Shown: positions 1-9,152 of the stretch, piece after piece | Layout: every line of letters starts with the position of its first letter | Numbering within the stretch: the stretch's first letter is position 1 | IMG/VR virus record: IMGVR_UViG_3300035661_000042 | Span: 1-64,000 of that record | Source of the DNA: a virus | Reading direction: 5' to 3' (one strand) | Length of the DNA stretch: 64,000 nt | Translations under genes and position numbers: made by a program | Notes under the pieces: generated by a model | The model's input: the letters and a program-made list of their open reading frames with translations, nothing else | Told to the model about the DNA's origin: nothing | The model's database searches: none

Positions 1-190
1 CATCGCTCCTAATCTGAATACGTTCAAGTGTATTTGAAGCAATCGATACTCGATTCGCAGCGGACAAATATAATCCATTAACAGGCAGCGTTGATGACGT
101 AGGAATAAAGGCAGCAGCAGTCACAGCTCCTGTCAAAGTCAGCGTACCAGATGTGTCAATTGCGGTGAATTTAATTTTTGGTTGTGCCAT
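1..190 (-). CDS. Putative tail-fibre protein, N-terminal part (runs off the window)
   Basis: Sixty-three codons from an ATG at 190 remain open to the window edge, so the C-terminus is missing. The start MAQPKIKFTAIDTSGTLTL is followed by small-residue, Thr/Ala/Leu-rich sequence typical of phage fibre shafts or tips. It resembles the opening of the 290-aa protein immediately upstream (MSQPTIKSSAL), which suggests related fibre subunits. Only six bases separate the two genes, so they are probably cotranscribed. The fibre assignment rests on composition and neighbourhood. Confidence 0.6.
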   Translation of the reverse strand, partial: MAQPKIKFTAIDTSGTLTLTGAVTAAAFIPTSSTLPVNGLYLSAANRVSIASNTLERIQIRSD

Positions 191-196
191 GATTGA

Positions 197-1069
197 TTAA
201 GAGAACGGATAGTTCTTGTTTTTTGTAGTACGGTCCAATGTGGACTGATAGTGAAGATCAACTTCAAACCCAAATGCGCCAGCAGTATATGTATCATTGA
301 CGTGACTTCCATCACGATAAGCTCTAACCAAAATCAACGAGTCTGGTTCAAGATTTGTTGACGGAATAGCATTACCAAGCGTTGTTTCAATAATTTGGTG
401 TTGTAATACCGTTCCTGACCCGGCCTGTTCAAGAAATGTTGTGGTAGTTGCAGGGAATACACCTTGGCTATATCCTTTTGCTACCGAATACTCAATCCCC
501 CACCGCACTACTCCTGTATTTGTAGTGGTAGGTGCCCAGTGCATGTGTATGTATATTACCGTTCCTGGCACATAATCGTGTGGGATATGAAATGTCACCC
601 AAATTTCATCTGATCCTGTTGCTCCAAACGTATATCCATATATCCCCCCAACAACGTTCGTCCATGATGGGGCATTGGCACCAGTTCCCAGTCGCGATCC
701 AATAAAATTACCACGCAGGTCTTGCCATCCATACTGGCCGTCAAAACTATTGACAACTGTATCAGTTCTTATAACGTTTGTCCCGTCACACACCAAATCC
801 GTACTCATTCCTTGCTGCAAGAAATATCCTGTGCCAGCCGCCGTCTTTACCCGAAGCGTAAATGCACCTGTCGTATTGTTGCTCATTGTGTACGCTTTTG
901 CAGCAGTAGGAACGATGACGTCAATGTTTCCCGTCAGTGCGCCTGTGAGTGCAATTACCCCGTTTTGGGCTTCCACTGCTGTTAGTGTTACGTTAGTAGC
1001 GCCTGCAACAGATTTTGACAAATATTGATCTACTGCAAGAGCTGACGATTTAATTGTTGGCTGCGACAT
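197..1069 (-). CDS. Putative tail-fibre / virion surface protein
   Basis: This 290-aa protein is rich in Thr, Gly, Ala and Val. Residues about 25-105 alternate short beta segments (LTAVEAQNGVIALTGALTG, then FTLRVKTAAGTGYFLQQG), resembling modules in other fibres of this window. The C-terminal half has aromatic beta-sandwich-like sequence (EIWVTFHIPHDYVPGTVIYI), as in fibre tip or lectin-like domains. It sits 13 bp after the 613-aa fibre gene and six bases before the next fibre-like gene. No catalytic motif is seen. The receptor-binding or decoration role is inferred from context. Confidence 0.6.
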   Translation of the reverse strand: MSQPTIKSSALAVDQYLSKSVAGATNVTLTAVEAQNGVIALTGALTGNIDVIVPTAAKAYTMSNNTTGAFTLRVKTAAGTGYFLQQGMSTDLVCDGTNVIRTDTVVNSFDGQYGWQDLRGNFIGSRLGTGANAPSWTNVVGGIYGYTFGATGSDEIWVTFHIPHDYVPGTVIYIHMHWAPTTTNTGVVRWGIEYSVAKGYSQGVFPATTTTFLEQAGSGTVLQHQIIETTLGNAIPSTNLEPDSLILVRAYRDGSHVNDTYTAGAFGFEVDLHYQSTLDRTTKNKNYPFS

Positions 1070-1082
1070 TTATGCAATCACC

Positions 1083-2924
1083 TTACAACGGCAGCAGCAG
1101 GAATTCGAGAACAGAACCCACTGGTGGTGCTGTAAAAAATACGACGTTTGTGGAAGTAATTGATGATACTCCTGTTTCTTTGTATGCCAGGTCTGTTGTA
1201 ATGCTTGTGTTTACGGGAGCAGAACTGGTTGGCATTGATTGGAAATAAGTACCAACACCGTATGAGATCGTTACATTCGATCCGTTGCCTGACGTATTGG
1301 ATTGAATTATCAAATCCATAGTATCATAACGTTGATCGAGGTTGACTGTTGCTGGAATTGTAAGCGTCGTAAATGCGGACGTCAAGCTTGCAACCATTTG
1401 AAGATACGTATACGAAGCTCCAACAACAATTGTTACACTTGAATATAGCGTTCCATCAACAGTAATATTGAACGCATATACTCCGTTAGGGATTCCAATC
1501 ACGCTCTTTGGACTAATTGGCGTATCTGTGAATGTGATTCTACTCATACCACGTTCGCAACAATATTGCTTAACACCGTCCATTGATATTGATAGACGAT
1601 TCTCGCTAACTTGGTATCCCATAAAAGCTGAAAGATTGAATGACGTAGTTGTTCCGTCACCAATCACAATCTGTCGTTCAATACGTTGCGTTAGACCAAT
1701 CAACGTTTGATCTAATGATCGAATTGCATTAGATGTAGGAATAACCGGGTATCCACCCGTCGCCACTTCTGAAATTATCAGAACACTTCGGCTGTACAGA
1801 GGAGATGCCAGATCGTACGTGATAGCGCCAGTTGTGTGCCCGTGGTTAAACGGTGCCATTGTGCCGGTTACTGTAACGTCAGGTAATCCGAGAGTACGCT
1901 GTAATGTCAGAACACCTGTTGAACTGGTGAACACACCACCATAAACCACACCGTCGCTGACCGCGGAAGGTGGTAGTCCTGCGATTGCGGTTAAAATTGC
2001 GGTATCTACATACAACTTGGTTGTAGCATCATTGTTGAGAGACGGAGCACCCAATTGCTGGATGCGAACAAGACCGAGGTTAATTGAACTCGAACCGCCG
2101 CCAACAAACGTGATAGAACCAGTCGACGAGAACGCCAAGTTCCCTGTCATTGTATCGCCAGTTGTCACAATAAAATTGGGCAGTTGGCTGTTAATGGTAG
2201 CAATATCACCCGTTAACACTGTGTCCGCATTACCACGTGTTATTGCCTCTGCATTAACCAATCCAGTTACAACCGCGTCTCTTGCATCAACGTATGATTT
2301 GTTTGCAACGTGCAATGCAGATGAAGGAGTATCAGTAACAGATACTGCAACACCGGCATTATATACGACCGTACCACCTGTAAATGTTGTTGCTCCCGCA
2401 GTAAACGCAACACCACCAGTAAGAGTTCCGCCCGCCAGCTGCAAGTACCGACCATCGGCCGTATTGCGATTGAGAGCATCTGTTCCGGATACTGCATTTC
2501 CAAGACTTGTGATCAGCGCGCCGCCCAAGTCAACATTACCAAAAATGTTAGCAGCAAGAACTGGGGTCCAAGCTGTTCCGCTGTATACAAATAGACCAGC
2601 TACCGTAGGGTCTGACGGAAACGAAGGATCGGTATAGTTTGCATTCTTGTACCAAATTTGGCCTTGAACGGGTGTAAGAGGCCGACTTTTATACGCAAAA
2701 TGCTCCATCAAGTAGACCAGATCATTCTGAACCAATTCACCGTAGTCGGTGATGCCTCGACCTGCAAGAACCAGCGAAGAGTTAGACGATAGTGCTGTTA
2801 ATCCTGATACAGGATTAACGTATAGTCCAGCAGACCACGGACGAGTTGTACCATCAATCTGATCAGATTGAACGAGAAACGACCCATTCGCTGGATCGGA
2901 GCGCTTTATGACGTAGTTGGACAT
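1083..2924 (-). CDS. Tail-fibre protein, paralogue of the 444-aa fibre
   Basis: The 613-aa protein opens with a domain (about residues 1-100) also found in the 444-aa protein at 10747-12081. Shared features are SDPxxGSF near the start, then LxGRG, GExVxxDLVxLxExFA and GQxW. The middle has fibre repeats with KSYVDARD and KLYVDTAIL segments that usually mark trimeric coiled or beta-helical fibre shafts, and an HGH motif (PFNHGHTTG). The C-terminal 200 residues are a different Thr/Ser-rich beta region. It has its own late promoter and follows the radical-SAM operon directly, so it would be made at the same stage of infection. Fibre role by homology; receptor unknown. Confidence 0.75.
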   Translation of the reverse strand: MSNYVIKRSDPANGSFLVQSDQIDGTTRPWSAGLYVNPVSGLTALSSNSSLVLAGRGITDYGELVQNDLVYLMEHFAYKSRPLTPVQGQIWYKNANYTDPSFPSDPTVAGLFVYSGTAWTPVLAANIFGNVDLGGALITSLGNAVSGTDALNRNTADGRYLQLAGGTLTGGVAFTAGATTFTGGTVVYNAGVAVSVTDTPSSALHVANKSYVDARDAVVTGLVNAEAITRGNADTVLTGDIATINSQLPNFIVTTGDTMTGNLAFSSTGSITFVGGGSSSINLGLVRIQQLGAPSLNNDATTKLYVDTAILTAIAGLPPSAVSDGVVYGGVFTSSTGVLTLQRTLGLPDVTVTGTMAPFNHGHTTGAITYDLASPLYSRSVLIISEVATGGYPVIPTSNAIRSLDQTLIGLTQRIERQIVIGDGTTTSFNLSAFMGYQVSENRLSISMDGVKQYCCERGMSRITFTDTPISPKSVIGIPNGVYAFNITVDGTLYSSVTIVVGASYTYLQMVASLTSAFTTLTIPATVNLDQRYDTMDLIIQSNTSGNGSNVTISYGVGTYFQSMPTSSAPVNTSITTDLAYKETGVSSITSTNVVFFTAPPVGSVLEFLLLPL

Positions 2925-2925
2925 T

Positions 2926-2996
2926 GTAGATCTGGCTCCGTGATGTGCATATGTGGGTATTTATGCCTCCACACTTCACATCCCAACCAGATCTAC
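2926..2996. repeat. 10-bp inverted repeat around a late promoter
   Basis: GTAGATCTGG (2926-2935) is matched by CCAGATCTAC (2987-2996), with 51 bp between that contain the late promoter. One arm lies just after the stop codon of the last radical-SAM gene and the other covers the ribosome-binding region of the fibre gene. A readthrough transcript could pair the arms; a transcript begun at the promoter would carry only one. Confidence 0.6.
2958..2964 (-). promoter_or_regulatory. T4-type late promoter core
   Basis: Reads ATAAATA on the minus strand, 34 bp upstream of the 613-aa fibre start. It lies inside the loop of a 10-bp inverted repeat (2926-2935 / 2987-2996). Confidence 0.7.
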
Positions 2997-2998
2997 TC

Positions 2999-4279
2999 TT
3001 AAACCATACGAATGTCGCTATTGAACAACAACTTGAAAGCAGCAAGTTGAATTGCGCGGTAGTGAGTCTTCTCAACTGCACAGTTGGTATAGTGCACTGC
3101 TTGACCCAAATCCAGCGGGCACGAACTCTTGCACAGCCGACGAACTTCACACGTTCCACAGTGATAATCACGATTTAGGTTGACTTGTTGAATCTTGATA
3201 CCTTTGAGGTACATCAAGTTCCCACCGTTGTAAGATTCGTCAACGTTTTGGCACGTCCGCACGTTACCAAGCAAATCCATTGTCAGCAGCCTGCTGTCGT
3301 CAACTCCGCAGTTGGATTTAAGCAGTGGAACCTTTTGTTCTTGGAGAGTGCGAGCAAACGGCAACACACCCAACCCCGTTTGGAATAGATTGTTCGCTAA
3401 CATATCGCCCTGTGTTGTTTCACCAAGGCGTCGGAACTGCTCAATATGCGAGTCCAAATAGCGAGTCAGGATCTCCTTATACAACGGGATATGTTCACCG
3501 CTAATAACATGGTGAGTTGAGTTTTCTGCCATCTCTTTGTCATATACTCTGCCCAGCTCATAACTCAACTGCTTATGTTTGAGGTTGTTCTGTTGGAAGA
3601 AGTCAAGAAAGAAGTCGTTAATTTTGAACAAATCGTAGTTTGTGCGACTAATCACAGGGTTGAAGCTATACTGGATCTTTTGACCACCCTCTTCTTCGAT
3701 CCGCTGAAAGATCTCAACCTTCTTGTGGATGAACTCTTTACCACGAAGCGTTTCATGACCGGGGCCGTCGTGTGAGATGCCCATTGCAACATTGCCCTTC
3801 AATTGTTTGAAGAAGTCGATGTGCTTGTGCATCAACGGCGTTCCGTTTGTCGGGACATACCACGTGATTCCTTCGCGGTCAAACTCTTCCATCAAAGGAA
3901 CCATATCCTTCCAGTACAGCAAGGTTTCACCGCCCCACAGCTCAAACCGGAGTAGTTCTGATAGGTCGAGGTGACGCTTGATCTTCTGGATTAGCATTGG
4001 GGTTAGCCCGTTCTCTGGCCTTTCGTTTGGATTACCGATGTCTTTTTGCATGCAGTATCCACAGCTATAATTACATCCTTGGCCAAGAGAAATTTTGATT
4101 GTTTCGGGGTTCTTTACAACATGTGTTGCGCCAAAGCGATCTTTCAGCTGATTCCACTCTGCTGGTTCTACAAATGGTTTGCTCAACGGGGCACCTGCAT
4201 CTGTGTACAACCCATTATTAGCGTTGTCATACAAGAAGTGTTCGCCAGTGCGAAGGATTTCAAATTTAGTTACACTCAT
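2999..4279 (-). CDS. Radical-SAM/SPASM peptide-modifying enzyme (rSAM-D)
   Basis: The 426-aa protein carries the radical-SAM motif CxxxCxxC as C69-C73-C76 (GQGCNYSCGYC), which binds the [4Fe-4S] cluster that cleaves S-adenosylmethionine. A GGE motif follows (LWGGETLLYW). The C-terminus is a SPASM-type auxiliary cluster domain: NCG, then LTMDLLGNVRTC, then CGTCEVRRLCKSSC (CX2CX5CX3C), and a last Cys in HYTNC. SPASM proteins typically modify ribosomal peptides through thioether or carbon-carbon links. About 60 residues precede the core and could bind a substrate leader. It is the last of four radical-SAM genes; its ATG overlaps the previous stop by 4 bp (ATGA). The substrate is inferred to be the 67-aa peptide. 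Confidence 0.88.
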   Translation of the reverse strand: MSVTKFEILRTGEHFLYDNANNGLYTDAGAPLSKPFVEPAEWNQLKDRFGATHVVKNPETIKISLGQGCNYSCGYCMQKDIGNPNERPENGLTPMLIQKIKRHLDLSELLRFELWGGETLLYWKDMVPLMEEFDREGITWYVPTNGTPLMHKHIDFFKQLKGNVAMGISHDGPGHETLRGKEFIHKKVEIFQRIEEEGGQKIQYSFNPVISRTNYDLFKINDFFLDFFQQNNLKHKQLSYELGRVYDKEMAENSTHHVISGEHIPLYKEILTRYLDSHIEQFRRLGETTQGDMLANNLFQTGLGVLPFARTLQEQKVPLLKSNCGVDDSRLLTMDLLGNVRTCQNVDESYNGGNLMYLKGIKIQQVNLNRDYHCGTCEVRRLCKSSCPLDLGQAVHYTNCAVEKTHYRAIQLAAFKLLFNSDIRMV

Positions 4280-5460
4280 GATGTGCTTTCAACGATGGGA
4301 ATATGTAGTGGAGGGCGCAGCGGAACAGGAGAAAACATAAAGAGTGGTCTCACAGCACCAGACGTACAGTTAGGATCAAACAATCCATATTGCGTTTCAA
4401 TCCATCCCTGTTCTTGCAGTTTACGGTACAACCGCACCCACGGTTTGAGTATGATGCGAGGCACAAAGTTGTAGTGTTGGTCAACGACTAAGGTTGACGA
4501 CAAGTATGAAAAGTACTCATAGTGCGGATTGTTTGTCTTATTGGTAATTTCCCGTGCATATCGCGCATACAAATCCAACTTTGCTTGAAGGCTCTTTGCA
4601 ATGAAATGATCTATGTCGATAATCCCGTCACGCATGATATCGTAGTAAGGAACACTCGATGCAGCGGTGGCGTCACTCAACGTGAGAAGAAGCGAAGTGT
4701 ATTGTAGATACACAACTTCGCTGATTACTTGCATTGGTTCCGATCCCTGTGCGTAGTAATTTAGCTCTTGGTAATCAACAGAATCAAGATTCAGACGTAA
4801 GTTTTGACCTTGGGTAATGTCATCATGCACCCCAACATATATTCCAAGCGAGTGTGCAAACTCGACAAATCGCACGACGGGCTCTGATTGTTCGCCATTA
4901 GCAGTGCGAACAATCACTTTCAGCTTTGAGATAGGAGAGCGTGCGTGAAGAAGTTTCAACTTTTCTATTACGTCATCAACCATTCGACCTTGTTTCTTTC
5001 CAAGAAACACATCACTAAATGAGATCTCGTACACGGTTTTGAATTGGACGTCTTCCATCATGATTTTGTACTGCTGTACGAACGCATTATCTGTCATCTG
5101 CGTTGAAGCCATGCGATGAGCGTTTCGTTTGTAAAAATCAAACAAATGTGGATAGTTGTTCTTGATGTAGTACAGGTCATCAATCGTGCTAATTGTGTCA
5201 AAGCAGTCGAAAAATTCAAGAATGCGCTTCTCTGTCGCCTCGCCAATCACATGAGGAACATATGCGTCAAACTTGTCATCTGGCATCCAAGCATCACGCA
5301 AGTAACACATCTTGCAGCCGGCCTTACACATATACTTGACGAAAATTGAGAACACAAGTTCACGAGAGATGTTTTCCAATGCATCCCACTTCAAGAAGTA
5401 TTCCTTGAAGTTAGTGCTATTTTCAACGCCCGGTGTTACCTGCTTTTCTGCTTCAATCAT
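4276..5460 (-). CDS. Divergent radical-SAM protein (rSAM-C)
   Basis: The ATG at 5460 is preferred because it forms an ATGA overlap with the upstream stop; an upstream start at 5550 would lie inside the neighbouring gene. The 394-aa product has C45-x3-C49-x2-C52 (MCKAGCKMCYLRD), the radical-SAM cluster motif. No GGEP motif and no Cys-rich SPASM domain are apparent. The region after the motif is Asp/Tyr-rich and unlike the other three enzymes. It may be a non-SPASM radical-SAM enzyme or a partner of the flanking ones. The third of four coupled genes, it is presumably made in step with the others. The call rests on the cluster motif plus context. Confidence 0.7.
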   Translation of the reverse strand: MIEAEKQVTPGVENSTNFKEYFLKWDALENISRELVFSIFVKYMCKAGCKMCYLRDAWMPDDKFDAYVPHVIGEATEKRILEFFDCFDTISTIDDLYYIKNNYPHLFDFYKRNAHRMASTQMTDNAFVQQYKIMMEDVQFKTVYEISFSDVFLGKKQGRMVDDVIEKLKLLHARSPISKLKVIVRTANGEQSEPVVRFVEFAHSLGIYVGVHDDITQGQNLRLNLDSVDYQELNYYAQGSEPMQVISEVVYLQYTSLLLTLSDATAASSVPYYDIMRDGIIDIDHFIAKSLQAKLDLYARYAREITNKTNNPHYEYFSYLSSTLVVDQHYNFVPRIILKPWVRLYRKLQEQGWIETQYGLFDPNCTSGAVRPLFMFSPVPLRPPLHIPIVESTS

Positions 5461-6536
5461 ATTCCTACCCAGTGGAAAAATGTTGGTTGTTGTTTGAGTT
5501 TTTGTGCGTGTTGTATTACTACCATCAACATCTGATAGAATTGAGCACATTTATCAGTTTCGGGGTCAGTTTCAAAGATTCCGTGCAGGTATTTCAATCC
5601 ACACAGATCCCTTGACGGACACACTTGACACTTTGGACGGAGCATCTGGTCTTCTTGCTCTTTTGTTTTGATTCGTTCAACAGATACAGGATCTCTCCAT
5701 CTGCCAACAGTAGTTTCTGTTCGTTTGTATTCAAGGAAATCAAACTCCGGATACAGGTATCCATCAGGTGACAGCACCAGTTGTTTGTGGTCGTTAAAGT
5801 AATGCTTGTCAAATCCGTTTCCGTGCCCGTCAATTACAACATCGATTCCCATCAGATATAGCATCTGAACAAACTTCAAAAAAGCATCAAAGAATTGTGG
5901 TAGATTGAGTTCATCGATAATAACACGAAACTTGTCCTTGCCACGAATGTGGCGCAGAGGAATCAATACAATTCGCCGCACATCGTTCTTGTGACAAATA
6001 TCAGTGATCGACTTTATTGCTGCGAGGCTGAATACTTTTGGATCCGTTACAGGCATTACGTACTGAAATTGCCTTCCACGTACTCCCGTTTCAGCCATCA
6101 TTTTCAGCGTTGGATTGATCTCAAACAGCGAGCGATTTAGGTCCTGATACATGAAGTCATAGCTGATGCTAATTTCCAACCGAGGACCCCACTTTTCAAA
6201 GAACCAACGGTGCTGCAAAATCTGACTTCCATTGGTTTGGATGTAGAATGGATAATCACCAGGCACAGATTGAACAATTGCATCCATCATTTTGTCCATA
6301 ATCTTCACATACGAGAATGGTTCACCACCGTGGAATGTGAACATTCCAGGAGGAGACGCAGCAATTCCTGACTTCTTGAAGAAGTCAATGATATACGGAA
6401 GATCGTCGAGCGTCATATGTTGCCCACCGATAGAATCTTTGATGTAATCTCGATCGCAATATGTGCAATTGAAGTTGCACACGTTTCCAAGATATATCGT
6501 AATCGTTCGGCACCCCGCAAGAGAGGTAGGAGACAT
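5457..6536 (-). CDS. Radical-SAM enzyme with C-terminal twitch/SPASM-like Cys cluster (rSAM-B)
   Basis: The 359-aa protein has C20-x3-C24-x2-C27 (VCNFNCTYC) near the N-terminus and a GGEP-type motif (FTFHGGEPF) about 40 residues later, both hallmarks of radical-SAM enzymes. Near the C-terminus lies KCQVCPSRDLC (CX2CX5C), then a distal Cys in TDKC, resembling a short SPASM or twitch auxiliary cluster. A beta strand with VLSPDGYLYPEFD precedes it, as in SPASM domains. The gene starts one base inside the stop of the 572-aa enzyme (TAATG) and ends in an ATGA overlap with the next. Activity on a peptide is inferred from family and operon. Confidence 0.87.
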   Translation of the reverse strand: MSPTSLAGCRTITIYLGNVCNFNCTYCDRDYIKDSIGGQHMTLDDLPYIIDFFKKSGIAASPPGMFTFHGGEPFSYVKIMDKMMDAIVQSVPGDYPFYIQTNGSQILQHRWFFEKWGPRLEISISYDFMYQDLNRSLFEINPTLKMMAETGVRGRQFQYVMPVTDPKVFSLAAIKSITDICHKNDVRRIVLIPLRHIRGKDKFRVIIDELNLPQFFDAFLKFVQMLYLMGIDVVIDGHGNGFDKHYFNDHKQLVLSPDGYLYPEFDFLEYKRTETTVGRWRDPVSVERIKTKEQEDQMLRPKCQVCPSRDLCGLKYLHGIFETDPETDKCAQFYQMLMVVIQHAQKLKQQPTFFHWVGI

Positions 6537-8254
6537 TACAGCTTGACTATTTTGTGCGGTTTCGATAAGCCATCACCCTTCTGGTTCAACAGAACCATAT
6601 GAACCAACGCAAGATAAAATGTGCGCTTGTTCACATCATTGATATCACCTTCTGAAACACTTGCTGTTACAGGCTTGCCCGCGGCAGTAAGGAGATATTC
6701 ATACAGGGCTTTGATATCAATAGGCCATGCAGTGATGGTAGGAACGTAATCATCAGCATCATCCAGTGCAGTGACCTTGTTTTCCATTAGACCAATAAAT
6801 TGACCAATGATTTGTTCATATGGTGGTAACTTATCAGCAAATTGATCGACTTCATCAATAGCCAAATGTACACGATTGATCTTGTTATACATCAAGTGTG
6901 TCAATGCCTTGGCAAACGTATACTGCTCACCCTTTGTTGCGACGGATTCAACCAGTTGTTGGAATTTTTGGTTGAACGTCTTACGCACAATGTCGTTTTG
7001 TAGTTCAAGGAATAGTCGAACAATGCTTTGACACATGGCATCAGGACGGAACAATCCACGACCCGTATCAGCTTGCCCTGCTGGACACTGATAACAGAAT
7101 CCCTTCAAGTCACAGGCTTGGCACTGTGGTTCCTTGATGAACATTTCGTTGTAAATGTCTTGGAAGCTTGCGTAGCGATCAACATATACCGCATCATGCA
7201 AGAGGTTTCCAAGGATTGTATGTGGGACAGACTCTTTGAGATTGGTGAAGAAGTGGCATCCAGAGAAATCGCCCGACGCATCGACAGCAATCATGTCAGA
7301 TCCAACCATGCAGTTGTTTCCACCCTTCGCGCCAACTCCCTCGGAAAACTGAACCTCAAAGTTTGGAAGTGTGTTGATTACTGTTAGCACACTTTGGTGC
7401 AAAGCTTCCCATCGTTCAGCATCCCACGTCAAGTGTCCGTCAACGGAACTGTTTGTAAGCGGGTGAATCACGATTGCACGGAGTCCCTTATCGTATAGCC
7501 GAGTGCAGAACTCTACAAGACGTGGAGCGTTCTCAATTGCGATTGTGCAACGCACGCTGACCATGTGATTATTTTTGTGGTATTCAGGAATCAACCCGAT
7601 CATGTCAATGATGCGGTCGATGCGGTCTTGCCCAATTTCACGGTGGTCGATTTCAGCAATGTCGGTGTCCAAACTAACGCTCATACACACGTGCTTGCTT
7701 TGAAAATATTCGTCAATGAACTGCGGCGTTAGCAGGATACCGTTGGTAATGATGCCAACAGCGGTTGTCGCAGAGTTCTTCTTTAATTCTGCGTCGTACG
7801 TACGGAGGAAATCAAGAATCAACTGCTTGTGAATCAACGGTTCACCACCAAAAAACTGAAACAGCTTACCAGTCTTTGGATTACAAGCGACGAGGAAATC
7901 ATACAGTTGCTTCAAGCTTTCAGGGGTAAATCGGCCGTAATCCTTATCGTGCTGTTCATAGCAATACGAACAGCTTAGGTTGCAAGCGTTGGTGACAATC
8001 AAGTTCATGTGTTGGAGGTCTTCAAACAACTCGTACACTGCTCCCGTCTTCATCACTCGTTCGGCTTGGTCAGGACGAATGGATTTATATGCAACTTCCT
8101 TTACGTCACCCCGCGGTGTAATAATCGTACGAACCGATGTGTCAAGTGTTCCATCAGCATTGACTTTGACAGAGGCTTGGTGTGAGTCAATTCGTTGCTG
8201 TTGAGCCTCCGTTAGCGCGCGCTTTGGATAGAATTTAACTTCTGTTGTTTTCAT
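6536..8254 (-). CDS. Radical-SAM/SPASM peptide maturase (rSAM-A)
   Basis: Start chosen at ATG 8254; an in-frame ATG at 8338 would overlap the preceding gene by about 100 bp. The 572-aa product has about 85 N-terminal residues that could bind a substrate leader, then C91-x3-C95-x2-C98 (ACNLSCSYCYE) and FFGGEPL. A complete SPASM domain follows: NNCMVGSDMIAVDASG with a later Cys (SGCHFF), then CQACDLKGFCYQC and a final Cys in DAMCQ. About 150 further residues form a helical extension. This architecture matches maturases of sactipeptides, ranthipeptides and related RiPPs. First and largest of four tandem radical-SAM genes, so it may be the main enzyme; the actual chemistry is unknown. Confidence 0.9.
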   Translation of the reverse strand: MKTTEVKFYPKRALTEAQQQRIDSHQASVKVNADGTLDTSVRTIITPRGDVKEVAYKSIRPDQAERVMKTGAVYELFEDLQHMNLIVTNACNLSCSYCYEQHDKDYGRFTPESLKQLYDFLVACNPKTGKLFQFFGGEPLIHKQLILDFLRTYDAELKKNSATTAVGIITNGILLTPQFIDEYFQSKHVCMSVSLDTDIAEIDHREIGQDRIDRIIDMIGLIPEYHKNNHMVSVRCTIAIENAPRLVEFCTRLYDKGLRAIVIHPLTNSSVDGHLTWDAERWEALHQSVLTVINTLPNFEVQFSEGVGAKGGNNCMVGSDMIAVDASGDFSGCHFFTNLKESVPHTILGNLLHDAVYVDRYASFQDIYNEMFIKEPQCQACDLKGFCYQCPAGQADTGRGLFRPDAMCQSIVRLFLELQNDIVRKTFNQKFQQLVESVATKGEQYTFAKALTHLMYNKINRVHLAIDEVDQFADKLPPYEQIIGQFIGLMENKVTALDDADDYVPTITAWPIDIKALYEYLLTAAGKPVTASVSEGDINDVNKRTFYLALVHMVLLNQKGDGLSKPHKIVKL

Positions 8255-9149
8255 TGTTGAGTACCACGTACTTGAATGTTGGGTGTTCGGTTGGGCGAGC
8301 TTGATCAAAAAGCAACCCACAGTGAAATTGTATTTCAAAGTATCCTATACCATGCGCAGGAGTAGCAACAACAAATGACCCATTTACTGTGGTGTATTGC
8401 AGATTAGTATCAACCGTCCACTGTGCATTCGCCAGTATATTAGCGGGATCTTCTCGTTTGAGAATTGAAATAGGGCTGGTGAGAAACGATAAGGTAAATG
8501 TTGGTTGTGTTGTGATAATTACGTTACCAATCACCCGGGCTGGATCTTCGATAGTTGGAATGAGAAAGTGTTGGCACAGGGGACCATCTTTTTCAGACAA
8601 CAAGAACCACATCGCTTGTGCAGGCACATCATAGAAATCAAATCCATCTGTTGCATGGACAAGATCAGAATTTAGAATCAAGCTGTATACGGGGAACCCT
8701 GCGAACCGAACTGCTCCAAAAAATGCCGTAATCATTGTACCAAACTTTGACTCAATTGGGAGATTAGTTTCAATATCGATTACAACTCCGTCTGCCGTTC
8801 GAGCGAAGTATTGGGCTTTTTCAATTGCTTCTGTGTCTTTGGTTATGTGGTGCGAAGCAAGTACACCAAAAATGACGTACTCATACTTATCAAGCGCCGT
8901 AGTTATGAGATCAAGATCAATTGGGCGAAAATATGATGGATGCTGTACGCGGAGAGACGGATCTGTTTGGTAGTGCGCAATAGCAAAAGCACTGGTTCCG
9001 TTTCGTGTGTTGTTGCGTACTAAACGCAACCCTGGTTCTACCCTGTGATAGAATCCAATTTGAGGTAACTCGTCGGGGTTTACAACAGTGGTGAAATCCC
9101 CAAAAAGAGACGGAGTTCTATCCCCTTCTCTGACCAGAATGTACTTCAT
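8235..9149 (-). CDS. Unknown 304-aa protein of the radical-SAM operon
   Basis: No family is recognised. The N-terminal part (MKYILVREGDRTPSLFGD) and the middle look alpha/beta (KYEYVIFGVLASHHI; ADGVVIDIETNLP), and the last 80 residues look beta-rich. There is one Cys near residue 212 (GPLCQHF) and one near the end (FHCGLL), and no signal peptide or membrane segment. Its ATG lies three bases after the stop of the 67-aa peptide gene, with no clear Shine-Dalgarno sequence, so translation is probably coupled to the peptide. Its 3' end overlaps the first radical-SAM gene by 20 bp. The position suggests a dedicated chaperone, leader-binding partner or structural acceptor. It could also be an ordinary fibre-associated protein. 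Confidence 0.75.
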   Translation of the reverse strand: MKYILVREGDRTPSLFGDFTTVVNPDELPQIGFYHRVEPGLRLVRNNTRNGTSAFAIAHYQTDPSLRVQHPSYFRPIDLDLITTALDKYEYVIFGVLASHHITKDTEAIEKAQYFARTADGVVIDIETNLPIESKFGTMITAFFGAVRFAGFPVYSLILNSDLVHATDGFDFYDVPAQAMWFLLSEKDGPLCQHFLIPTIEDPARVIGNVIITTQPTFTLSFLTSPISILKREDPANILANAQWTVDTNLQYTTVNGSFVVATPAHGIGYFEIQFHCGLLFDQARPTEHPTFKYVVLNNENNRS

Positions 9150-9152
9150 AGG

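Noticed and set aside
4046-4474. Plus-strand frame (142 aa) with several Cys across the rSAM-C/rSAM-D junction
   Set aside because: Shadow of the radical-SAM genes; the Cys residues arise from antisense reading and the real genes there are supported by cluster motifs and ATGA overlaps.
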